Source: Aquabacter spiritensis
Lineage (GTDB): Bacteria; Pseudomonadota; Alphaproteobacteria; Rhizobiales; Xanthobacteraceae
Reading direction: 5' to 3'
Assembly (NCBI RefSeq): GCF_004346185.1
Contig: NZ_SMAI01000004.1
Span: 248,001 to 312,000 of the forward strand
Length of the DNA: 64,000 nucleotides
Position numbers and translations under genes: made by a program. The notes under the pieces were generated by a model, which saw only the letters and a program-made list of their open reading frames with translations, had not been told where the DNA came from and searched no databases. Within the stretch, counting starts at the first letter, position 1. Every line of letters starts with the position of its first letter. This document shows positions 8,741 through 16,758 of the stretch, one piece after another.

Positions 8741-9234
8741 GCGCCGAACTCGAAACCGTGTTCGATCTCACCCTCACCGTGAACGGCGTCGCACATCACG
8801 AAAGCGTCGAGGCGCGGCGCCACCTCGCCGATTTCCTGCGCGAGGATCTCGGCCTCACCGGCACCCATATCGGCTGCGAGCACGGCGTGTGCGGCGCCTG
8901 CACCGTGCTGATGGACGGCGAGATCGTGCGCGCCTGCCTCACTTTGGCGGTGCAGTGCGAGGGCCGGCACATCGAGACCATCGAGGGCCTGTCGGATTCC
9001 GGCCGGATCGCCGGCCTCCAGGAGGCGTTCCGCACCCGCAACGCGCTGCAATGCGGCTATTGCACGCCCGGCATGCTGATCGCCGCCTCGGCCTTGATGG
9101 ATATCGAGCCGGCGCCGGACCGCGCGGAGATTCGCGAACACATCTCCGGCAATTATTGCCGCTGCACCGGCTATCACGCCATCGTCGACGCGGTGGAAGC
9201 GGCGCTCGCCGCCCGGACGGAGGGCGCCCGATGA
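8737..9234 (+). CDS. Molybdenum hydroxylase 2Fe-2S (small) subunit, CoxS-like
   Basis: Electron-transfer subunit of 165 residues. All eight cysteines of the family are present: C47, C52, C55 and C67 form the plant-ferredoxin-type cluster (GCEHGVCGAC and later RAC), and C106, C109, C141 and C143 (CGYCTPG and NYCRCTGY) form the second, buried cluster next to the molybdopterin. It carries electrons from the Mo site to FAD. The gene is tightly coupled, with ATGA overlaps at both ends. The medium-small-large gene order matches classic cox-type operons. A much longer frame extends upstream, but it only shadows the FAD subunit. Confidence 0.95.
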   Translation: MSAELETVFDLTLTVNGVAHHESVEARRHLADFLREDLGLTGTHIGCEHGVCGACTVLMDGEIVRACLTLAVQCEGRHIETIEGLSDSGRIAGLQEAFRTRNALQCGYCTPGMLIAASALMDIEPAPDRAEIREHISGNYCRCTGYHAIVDAVEAALAARTEGAR

Positions 9235-11660
9235 CCCGCGACGTGCCCTCGCCTTTGACCGCGCTCGACCGGCCGAACTCCTATATCGGCCGCGCCGTGC
9301 CGCGCCCCAATCTCGCCCGTCTCACCGAGGGGCGGGGCGAATATGTCTCCGACCTCGTCCTGCCGCGCATGGTCCATGTGGTCTATGTGCGCTCGCCCCA
9401 CGCCCATGCCCGCATCCGCGCCATCGACGCCGCCGAAGCGAAGCGCGCCAAGGGCGTGGTCGCCGTGGTCACCGGGCGGGAACTGGCGGAGGTCTGCACC
9501 CCCTGGGTCGGCGTATTGACCCATATGGTCGGCCTGAAATCGGCGCCGCAGCACGCCATGGCCGTGGATCGTGCCTGCTGGCAGGGCGAGGCTGTCGTGG
9601 CGATCGTCGCCCGCACCCGCGCGCTCGCCGAGGATGCCGCCGAACTGGTCGAGATCGATTACGAGCCGCTGCCCGCCGTCACCGACATGATGACGGCGCT
9701 CGATCCGCAGACCCCGGTCATCCATCCCGCGCTCGGCGACAATCTCGCCTTCGAGCGCAATTTCACCGGCGGGGATCCCGCCGCCGCCTTCGCCGCCGCC
9801 GACCATGTGATCGAGGCGGATTTCGGCTTCGGGCGCCATACCGGCGTGACGCTCGAGCCGCGCGCCATGGTGGCGGACTTCAATGCCGGCACCGGCCGCC
9901 TGACCGCCTATCTCGGCACCCAGGCGCCGCACATGATGCAGAACATCCTGTCGATCCATCTCGGCATGAGCGAGCAGCAGATCCGGGTGGTGTGCAAGGA
10001 TGTCGGCGGCTCGTTCGGCATCAAGGTGCACGTCTATGCCGACGAGATGGCCACCGCGGCCTTGTCGAAGCTCCTGAAACGGCCGGTGAAGTTCGTCGCC
10101 GACCGGCTGGAGAGCTTCCTCACCGACATTCATGCCCGCGACCACCGCCTGAAGGGGCGGATCGCGGTCAAGGCGGACGGCACGATCACCGCCTTCGAAA
10201 TCGACGATGTCACCGGGATCGGACCCTATTCCGTCTATCCGCGCACCAGTGCGGTGGAAGCGAACCAGGTGGTGAACCTCACCGGCGGCCCCTATGCCTG
10301 CCCGAACTACAAGGCCCGCGCCCGGGTGGTGTTCCAGAACAAGACGGTCACCTGCCAGTATCGCGCGGTCGGCCATCCGATCGCGACCGCGGTCACCGAG
10401 GGGCTGGTGGACCTCGCGGCGCGGCGCATCGGCATGGATCCGGTCGAGATCCGCCGCAAAAATCTGATCCGCGACGACGCCTATCCCTGCGCCTCGGCGA
10501 CCGGCCTCAAATTCGAGGCGCTCTCGCACCATGCGGCGCTCGACAAGCTCCTCGCCATGATGGACTACCCGAAGCTGCGCGCCGAGCAGGCCGCGCTGCG
10601 CACGAAGGGCATCCATCGCGGCATCGGCTTTGCGAGCTTCATCGAGATCACCAATCCCGGCGCCGCCTTCTACGGCGTCGGCGGGGCGCGGATTTCGTCC
10701 CAGGACGGCGCGGTGGTGCGGATGGACGCGACCGGGGCGGTCACGGTCCAGACCAGCGCCACAGAGCAGGGGCAGGGCACCGAGGCGGTGATCGCCCAGG
10801 TGGTCGCGACCGCGCTCGGCGTGCCGCTCGACATCGTGCGGGTGATCAGCGGCGATACCGACCAGACCCCCTATGGCGGCGGCACCTGGGCCTCGCGCGC
10901 GGCCGGCATCGGCGGCGAGGCGGCCTGGCAGGCCGGCAAGGCGCTGCGCGCCAATGTCGTCGCGGTCGCGGGCGCCATCCTCCAGGCCGACCCGGACAGT
11001 CTCGACGTGCGCGGCGGCGCGGTGGTGGATGCCGCGAGCGGGCGCGAGCGGCTGTCGCTCGCCGAACTCGGGCGGATCGTCTATTTCCGTCCCGACACGC
11101 TGCCCCCCGGCTTCCAGGCGGAACTGATGGCGGTGCGCCATTATGTGCCGCGCGGCTATCCCTTCGCCTTCACCAACGGCATCCAGGCCTCCTATCTCGA
11201 AGTGGAGGACGGCTTCGTGAAGCTGCTCGGCCATTGGGTGGTCGAGGATTGCGGCACCATCCTCAATCCGCAGCTGGTCGACGAGCAGGTCCGCGGCGGC
11301 GTGGTGCAGGGGCTCGGCGGCGCGCTGTTCGAGCAGTGCGTCTACGATGCCGAAGGCCAGATGCAGAATGCCAGCATGGCCGACTATCTCGTGCCGATGG
11401 CCTGCGAGATGCCGGACATCCAGGTCGGCCACATCGTCTCGCCCACCGCCGACAGCGAACTCGGGGCCAAAGGCGCGGGGGAGGCGGGCACGGCCGGCGC
11501 GCCGGCGGCGGTGATGAACGCGATCAACGACGCCCTCGCGCCGTTCGGCGCCACCTTGACCGAAATGCCCTTCACCCCCGACCGCATCCTCTCCGCGCTG
11601 AAACAGGCGCGGCAGCGCGGCGGCGCAGATGTCGCCGCCCCCGCCGGGACCCCCGCGTAA
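9231..11660 (+). CDS. Molybdenum hydroxylase large (molybdopterin-binding) subunit
   Basis: Catalytic subunit of 809 residues with the aldehyde-oxidase/xanthine-dehydrogenase a/b-hammerhead domain first and the molybdopterin-binding domain after it. The presumed catalytic base is E751 in GAKGAGEAG, which fits the family motif GxKGxGE. The active-site loop reads CQYRAVGHP (Y377-H382). CO dehydrogenase form I has the AYxCSFR loop and form II AYRGAGR, so this is neither and CO oxidation is unlikely. The substrate is probably a purine, N-heterocycle or aldehyde taken up by the adjacent importer; that is inference. No XdhC/CoxF-type cofactor-maturation gene is in the operon, so maturation must be supplied elsewhere. 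Confidence 0.9.
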   Translation: MTRDVPSPLTALDRPNSYIGRAVPRPNLARLTEGRGEYVSDLVLPRMVHVVYVRSPHAHARIRAIDAAEAKRAKGVVAVVTGRELAEVCTPWVGVLTHMVGLKSAPQHAMAVDRACWQGEAVVAIVARTRALAEDAAELVEIDYEPLPAVTDMMTALDPQTPVIHPALGDNLAFERNFTGGDPAAAFAAADHVIEADFGFGRHTGVTLEPRAMVADFNAGTGRLTAYLGTQAPHMMQNILSIHLGMSEQQIRVVCKDVGGSFGIKVHVYADEMATAALSKLLKRPVKFVADRLESFLTDIHARDHRLKGRIAVKADGTITAFEIDDVTGIGPYSVYPRTSAVEANQVVNLTGGPYACPNYKARARVVFQNKTVTCQYRAVGHPIATAVTEGLVDLAARRIGMDPVEIRRKNLIRDDAYPCASATGLKFEALSHHAALDKLLAMMDYPKLRAEQAALRTKGIHRGIGFASFIEITNPGAAFYGVGGARISSQDGAVVRMDATGAVTVQTSATEQGQGTEAVIAQVVATALGVPLDIVRVISGDTDQTPYGGGTWASRAAGIGGEAAWQAGKALRANVVAVAGAILQADPDSLDVRGGAVVDAASGRERLSLAELGRIVYFRPDTLPPGFQAELMAVRHYVPRGYPFAFTNGIQASYLEVEDGFVKLLGHWVVEDCGTILNPQLVDEQVRGGVVQGLGGALFEQCVYDAEGQMQNASMADYLVPMACEMPDIQVGHIVSPTADSELGAKGAGEAGTAGAPAAVMNAINDALAPFGATLTEMPFTPDRILSALKQARQRGGADVAAPAGTPA

Positions 11661-11689
11661 CTCAAACCATAATCATCGGGAAGGACGCC

Positions 11690-12940
11690 ATGAGCCCCAA
11701 GGACGTGTTGACCATCTCCCGCCGCACCCTGCTCAAGGGCGCCGCGTTCGGTGCCGCTGCCGGTCTTGCCGCGCCGGCCTATCTGCGCACCGCACGCGCC
11801 CAGTCGGGACCGATCAAGATCGGCTTCCCGGTGCCCATCACCGGGCCCTATTCCACCGAGGCGCAGGACCAGGTCCGCTGCGCCGAGATCGCCATCGCGA
11901 TGTTCAACGAGGCCGGCGGCCTCAATGGCCGCAAAGCCGAGCTTCTGGTGCGCGACGACAAGCTCAATCCCGGCGAAGGCGCGACCCGCGCGCTGGAACT
12001 GATCGAGAGCGACAAGGTGAACTTCCTGTGCGGCTCGCTCTCCGCTTCGGTCCAGCTTTCGGTCAACCAGGTCGCGAAGCAGCGTGGCGTGATCTACAAT
12101 TCGATCAGCCAGTCGGACTCGATCAACGAGGCCGCCGACTTCTCCAAATACACGTTCCACGAGGCGCTGAACCCGCACATGACGGCGGGCGCGGTGGGGC
12201 GCTACGTGTTCCCGAAATTCGGCAAGCGCGTCGCCTTCCTGGTGGCGGACTATGCCTATGGCCATGAAATGGCCCGCGGCTTCCGTACCGCCGGCAAGGA
12301 ATTCGGCATCGAGGAGGTGGTGGAGATCAAGCACCCGCTCGGCCAGACCGACTTCTCAACCTTCTTCCCGCGCATCCAGGCGGCGCGGCCCAATGTGCTC
12401 GTGGTGTGCAATTTCGGCCGCGACCAGCTCAACACCGTGAAACAGGCGACCGATTTCGGTCTGAAGCAGCAGATGAAGATCGCCTTCCCGGTGCTGCTGT
12501 TCTCGCAGCGTCTCGCCGGCGGGGCCGGGCCGTTCGAGGGGGTGTTCGGCGGCGCCAATTATTATTGGGGCCTCGAGGACAAGTTCCCGTCCGCCAAGCG
12601 CCTCAACGACGCCTATCGCGCCAAGCACAACAATGCCGTGCCGACGGATTACGGCGCGCTCGGCTTCGCCGGCATCTATGCGCTGCTGGAAGGCGCCAAG
12701 AAGGCCGGCGGGACCGATCCGGACGCCGTGATCGCGGCCCTGGAGGCGTTGAAATACGACGCCTATAAGGGTCCGGAATATTTCCGCAAATGCGACCATC
12801 AGGCGGTCCAGTCCGTCCTGGTGCTGGAATCCAAGCCCCAGGCGCAGGTGAAGTCGCAATACGACGTCTTCAACGTCGTCGAGATGCAGCCGCCAGAGGA
12901 GAAATTCCTGCGCTCCTGCCAGCAACTGGGCCACGGCTGA
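11690..12940 (+). CDS. Tat-exported ABC transporter substrate-binding protein (branched-chain amino acid type)
   Basis: Periplasmic type-I solute-binding protein of 416 residues (Peripla_BP_6, LivJ/AmiC-like). The N-terminus has a twin-arginine motif (SRRTLLKG, residues 10-17), a hydrophobic stretch and an ARAQ cleavage site, so it is probably exported folded by Tat. The mature protein starts IKIGFPVPITGPYSTEAQDQ, typical of the family. It lies 29 bp after the molybdenum hydroxylase large subunit and ahead of two permeases and two ATPases, so it most likely delivers the substrate of that enzyme. HAAT-family binding proteins often recognise aromatic acids or amides rather than amino acids, so the ligand is open. 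Confidence 0.9.
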   Translation: MSPKDVLTISRRTLLKGAAFGAAAGLAAPAYLRTARAQSGPIKIGFPVPITGPYSTEAQDQVRCAEIAIAMFNEAGGLNGRKAELLVRDDKLNPGEGATRALELIESDKVNFLCGSLSASVQLSVNQVAKQRGVIYNSISQSDSINEAADFSKYTFHEALNPHMTAGAVGRYVFPKFGKRVAFLVADYAYGHEMARGFRTAGKEFGIEEVVEIKHPLGQTDFSTFFPRIQAARPNVLVVCNFGRDQLNTVKQATDFGLKQQMKIAFPVLLFSQRLAGGAGPFEGVFGGANYYWGLEDKFPSAKRLNDAYRAKHNNAVPTDYGALGFAGIYALLEGAKKAGGTDPDAVIAALEALKYDAYKGPEYFRKCDHQAVQSVLVLESKPQAQVKSQYDVFNVVEMQPPEEKFLRSCQQLGHG

Positions 12941-12957
12941 TCCGGGTCGACCCCGGC

Positions 12958-12987
12958 GGGAAGGAGGCGGGCGCCCGCCCCCTTCCC
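12958..12987. promoter_or_regulatory. Intercistronic hairpin after the substrate-binding protein gene
   Basis: GGGAAGG and GGCGGG (12958-12971) pair with CCCGCC and CCTTCCC (12974-12987), leaving one A-C mismatch and a tiny apical loop. It starts 17 bp after the binding-protein stop and 50 bp before the first permease, a position suited to partial termination or protection of the upstream mRNA. Confidence 0.6.
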
Positions 12988-13037
12988 TGTCCGATCCATG
13001 CCACCGCCGAAGACCGCTTCAGGGATCCCATCGCCGC

Positions 13038-13913
13038 ATGACGTTCGACCTGATCCTCCTCCAGATCTTCACCGGGGTCGCCCTCGGGTCGATCTTCGTG
13101 CTGGTCGCCCTTGGCCTCTCGCTGATCTTCGGCCTCCTCACCATCGTCAATTTCGCCCACAGCCAGTTCTTCATGCTGGGCGCCTATGTCGGCGTCGCGG
13201 TGCTGGGGCTGACCGGCAATTTCTGGGTCGCGCTGCTCGCCGTCCCGCTCATCGTCGGGGCGATCGGCATGGTGTGCGAGCGCGTCCTGATCCGCCCGCT
13301 CTACGGGCGCGGCATCGACTATCCGCTGCTGCTGACCTTCGGGCTCGGTCTGATCATCCTGGAACTGGTGCGCATCGTCGCCGGCACCGAGGGGATTCCC
13401 TTCAACACGCCCGAGGGGCTGACCGGGGCGATGGATCTCGGCGTGTTCTTCTTCCCGAAATATCGGCTGTTTCTGATCGCCGTGACCGCGCTCATCCTGG
13501 TCGCGCTCTGGGTGTTCCTGGAGAAGACGCCGTTCGGCCTGATCATCCGGGCGGGGGCGCGCGATCCGGAGATCGTCCAGGTTCTGGGCGTCGACGTGTC
13601 GAAGGTCTGGCTGATCGTGTTCGGCATCGGCACCGGGCTCGCCGCGCTCGCCGGGGTGCTCGCGGCACCGATCCGCGGCGTGTTCCCGGAAATGGGCGTG
13701 CCGGTCCTGGTGGAGGCCTTCGTGGTGACGGTCGTCGGCGGCATGGGATCGTTGCTCGGGGCGGTGATCGCCGGCCTCGCCGTCGGAATCACGCTCTCCA
13801 TGACCTCGCTCTTCTATCCTGAAATGACGACGCTCTCGATGTTCGTTCTGATGGCGGTCGTCCTGATCTTCCGACCGCGCGGCCTGTTCGGCCGGGCCGG
13901 CGTGCTGGATTGA
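13038..13913 (+). CDS. Branched-chain amino acid ABC transporter permease, LivH type
   Basis: Inner-membrane permease of 291 residues with about eight hydrophobic helices. The N-terminus has the LivH hallmark GVALGSIFVLVALGLSLIFG followed by LLTIVNFAHSQFFMLGAY. The conserved cytoplasmic coupling loop (FGLIIRAGARDPEIVQVLGV) is present, as is GGMGSLLGAVIAG near the C-terminus. It forms the channel of the HAAT-type importer with the LivM-type partner encoded next. ATG 13038 has AGGGA upstream. It sits 97 bp behind the binding-protein gene, with a GC-rich hairpin between them, and 8 bp before the next gene. Confidence 0.93.
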   Translation: MTFDLILLQIFTGVALGSIFVLVALGLSLIFGLLTIVNFAHSQFFMLGAYVGVAVLGLTGNFWVALLAVPLIVGAIGMVCERVLIRPLYGRGIDYPLLLTFGLGLIILELVRIVAGTEGIPFNTPEGLTGAMDLGVFFFPKYRLFLIAVTALILVALWVFLEKTPFGLIIRAGARDPEIVQVLGVDVSKVWLIVFGIGTGLAALAGVLAAPIRGVFPEMGVPVLVEAFVVTVVGGMGSLLGAVIAGLAVGITLSMTSLFYPEMTTLSMFVLMAVVLIFRPRGLFGRAGVLD

Positions 13914-13921
13914 GGTCCGCC

Positions 13922-14911
13922 ATGGAATCCAACACGCGTCCCGCCGCGACGGCGAAGGCCGGCCCGATGGGTGGCCTCGTCGCCGTGATCGCCCGCCACC
14001 GGGTGCTCGCCGCTCTGGTGGTTCTCGCGGCCCTGCCGTTCGTGACGCCCTACGAGGCGCTGGCGGTCAACATCCTGATCTTCGGGCTCTATGCGATGGG
14101 GTTCAACCTCATCTTCGGCTATGCCGGCATGCTGTCCTTCGGCCATGCCGCTTTGTTCGGGCTCGGCGCCTATGGCTGCGGCGTGTCGATCGCCAAATTC
14201 GCCATTCCCTGGTTCCTGGCGCTGCCGATCGGCATCGCCGTGGCCGGGATCGGATCCGTGGTCATCGGCTGGTTCGCCATCCGCTCACGCGGCATCTATT
14301 TCGCGATGATCACGCTCGCGCTGTCGCAGGTGGTCTATTATTCGGCCTATCAATGGGTCTCGCTCACCGGCGGCGAGGACGGGCTGCGCGGCGTCAACGT
14401 GCCCGCCATCGACGTGTTCGGCCTGCATTTCGACATGCTGGATCCGCTGGTCAAATATTACGTCCTCTACGCCCTCGCGGCGGTGGCGATCGCACTGTTC
14501 TCGCGCATCCTCCATTCGCCCTACGGGGCGGTGCTGGAGGCGATCCGCGAGAATGAGACGCGCGCGCTCGCCTGCGGCTACGACGTCGCGCGCACCCGCT
14601 GGCTGGCCTTCATTCTGTCCGGCGTGTTCTCGGGCTTTGCCGGCGCGCTCTATGCGATCCACCTCTCCGTGGTGCCGATCGAGACGCTGAACTATTTCAA
14701 CTCGGCGGAGGTTCTGATGATCACCCTGCTCGGCGGCATGGGCACCTTCTTCGGGGCTTTCGTCGGCGCCTATGTCTACATCATGCTGCAGGACGTGATG
14801 ACGGTGGTCACGGTCCATTGGCAGCTCGTCGTCGGCATCCTGTTCGTTGTGCTGATCCTGTTCTTCCCACGCGGGATCTGGGGCTCGCTGCTGAAATGGG
14901 TGCGGGCATGA
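13922..14911 (+). CDS. Branched-chain amino acid ABC transporter permease, LivM type
   Basis: Second inner-membrane permease, 329 residues. Typical LivM features are GFNLIFGYAGMLSFGHAALFGLGAY, the loop YGAVLEAIRENETRALACGYD that contacts the ATPase, and GGMGTFFGAFVGAY. The N-terminus carries a short Ala/Lys-rich cytoplasmic leader. ATG 13922 is chosen because GAGG (13912-13915) sits about 6 bp upstream and overlaps the stop of the preceding gene. The stop overlaps the start of the ATPase gene (ATGA), which implies translational coupling within the importer operon. Confidence 0.93.
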   Translation: MESNTRPAATAKAGPMGGLVAVIARHRVLAALVVLAALPFVTPYEALAVNILIFGLYAMGFNLIFGYAGMLSFGHAALFGLGAYGCGVSIAKFAIPWFLALPIGIAVAGIGSVVIGWFAIRSRGIYFAMITLALSQVVYYSAYQWVSLTGGEDGLRGVNVPAIDVFGLHFDMLDPLVKYYVLYALAAVAIALFSRILHSPYGAVLEAIRENETRALACGYDVARTRWLAFILSGVFSGFAGALYAIHLSVVPIETLNYFNSAEVLMITLLGGMGTFFGAFVGAYVYIMLQDVMTVVTVHWQLVVGILFVVLILFFPRGIWGSLLKWVRA

Positions 14912-15657
14912 GCGCGGCGCCTCCCATCATGGCGGTCCAGAATGTGGTGAAGCGCTTCGGCGGCTTCACGGCCCTCAATGACGTCACAACCAGCTTCGCG
15001 GCCGGGCGCTTGACCTCGGTGATCGGGCCGAACGGTGCCGGCAAGAGCACTTTCTTCAACGTGCTCTCCGGCAGCTTCCCGCCGACCGAAGGCCGGGTGT
15101 TCTTCAACGGCACCGACATCACCGGCACGCCGCAGCACAAGCTCGCCCATATGGGCATCGCCAAGTCGTTCCAGATCACCAGCCTGTTTCCCAAGCTCAC
15201 GGTGCAGGAGAATGTCCGCATCGCCGCCCAGGCGATGCGCTCGCGCTTCGGCCTGTGGCAGCCGCGCAGCGCCTTGAACCTGAGCGATGCGGTCGAGGCG
15301 CTCCTGCTGCGCGTCGGCCTTCAGGACCGGCGCCATGAGAGCGTCGACACGCTGGCGCACGGCCAGCAGCGCTCGCTGGAGATCGCCGTGGCGCTCGCCT
15401 GCGAGCCCAAGCTCCTGCTGCTCGACGAACCCACCGCCGGCATGAGCCCGGAGGAGGCGCGCGAGATGATGGACCTGATCCTGAAGCTCAATGCCGAGCG
15501 CACCGTGATCCTGGTCGAGCACCGCATGAAGCTGGTGATGGGCATTTCGGACCGCATCGTGGTGCTGCACCACGGCACCCTCCTCGCCGAAGGCACGGCG
15601 GACGACATCCGCCGCCACGACGAGGTGAAGCGGGTCTATCTCGGACAGTCGGTGTAG
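14908..15657 (+). CDS. Branched-chain amino acid ABC transporter ATP-binding protein, LivG type
   Basis: Cytosolic ATPase subunit of 249 residues. Walker A is GPNGAGKST (residues 40-48), the signature is LAHGQQRSLEIAVALA (the LAHGQ form usual for LivG), and Walker B is LLLLDEPTAGMSPEE, followed by the switch histidine in VILVEHRM. The C-terminal BCA_ABC_TP_C-like tail (EVKRVYLG) is also typical. It overlaps the LivM-type gene by 4 bp and precedes the LivF-type gene by 2 bp. With LivF it powers the importer in this operon. Confidence 0.95.
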   Translation: MSAAPPIMAVQNVVKRFGGFTALNDVTTSFAAGRLTSVIGPNGAGKSTFFNVLSGSFPPTEGRVFFNGTDITGTPQHKLAHMGIAKSFQITSLFPKLTVQENVRIAAQAMRSRFGLWQPRSALNLSDAVEALLLRVGLQDRRHESVDTLAHGQQRSLEIAVALACEPKLLLLDEPTAGMSPEEAREMMDLILKLNAERTVILVEHRMKLVMGISDRIVVLHHGTLLAEGTADDIRRHDEVKRVYLGQSV

Positions 15658-15659
15658 CC

Positions 15660-16364
<705 letters not shown>

Positions 16365-16411
16365 GAGTGGCCGAGCGGCGGAGCGCCCCGCCTGGGTGGG
16401 GCCGCAGGCTC

Positions 16412-16443
16412 CCCCGCGCCCGCGCCCGTCCGGGGGCGCGGGG
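16412..16443. terminator. GC-rich hairpin after the ABC importer operon
   Basis: CCCCGCGCCC (16412-16421) pairs perfectly with GGGCGCGGGG (16434-16443) around a 12-nt loop, 47 bp after the LivF-type stop codon. No T-run follows, so it is either a weak intrinsic terminator or a 3'-end stabiliser. Confidence 0.5.
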
Positions 16444-16673
16444 ATCGGCGCGGGAGTGAGACCCGGATGTGCGCGGTCGACCGCGTCGCGGTCCGGTCCC
16501 GAACACGACCGTATCGGAACCCGTCTCTCGATCTTCGAGCGCGGGCGTCTGCCGATCGCCCTGCGCGGCGTCGCGGTCGGACATGCCTGCGTCGGAATGG
16601 GCGTGCGGCCGCCGGCCTGATCAGCGGCAAAAAGGAGCCGCACCTCCTTCCTTGCGGCCTGCGGGAGCGCATC

Positions 16674-16694
16674 AACAGATATAAAGTATCATTT
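16674..16694. promoter_or_regulatory. Zur-like box 1 upstream of the TonB-dependent receptor
   Basis: Left arm AACAGATAT (16674-16682), three bases, then right arm GTATCATTT (16686-16694). Six of nine left-arm bases fit the palindrome AAATGATAC, N3, GTATCATTT. Layout and A/T edges resemble Fur-superfamily (Zur) boxes. The site lies 65 bp before the start codon, in the promoter region. Confidence 0.5.
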
Positions 16695-16722
16695 TAGCTT
16701 GTCATCCAGGTCGCCATCCTTC

Positions 16723-16743
16723 AAATGATACATAGTATCTCAA
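16723..16743. promoter_or_regulatory. Zur-like box 2 upstream of the TonB-dependent receptor
   Basis: Left arm AAATGATAC (16723-16731), spacer ATA, then GTATC (16735-16739) with a degenerate right edge. Its left arm is the exact reverse complement of the right arm of box 1. The site lies 15 bp before the GTG start, so a bound repressor would block transcription of the receptor gene. Confidence 0.5.
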
Positions 16744-16758
16744 GAGGGTCCGATTGCC

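Larger units (their letters stand above)
16365..16758. other. Intergenic region with a terminator hairpin and two metal-regulator-like boxes
   Basis: 394 bp with no credible gene. The first half is extremely G+C-rich and holds a strong hairpin at 16412-16443. The last 90 bp turn abruptly A+T-rich and contain the two dyads upstream of the TonB-dependent receptor gene. Confidence 0.6.

Noticed and set aside
8469-9230. Upstream extension of the molybdenum hydroxylase large subunit
   Set aside because: The extra 254 codons overlap the FAD and 2Fe-2S subunit genes in another frame. The ATG at 9231 overlaps the upstream stop, as usual in such operons.
7892-11660. Aerobic carbon monoxide dehydrogenase (coxMSL)
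   Set aside because: Gene order fits, but the large subunit lacks both CO-dehydrogenase active-site loops (AYxCSFR and AYRGAGR) and no accessory cox genes are present.
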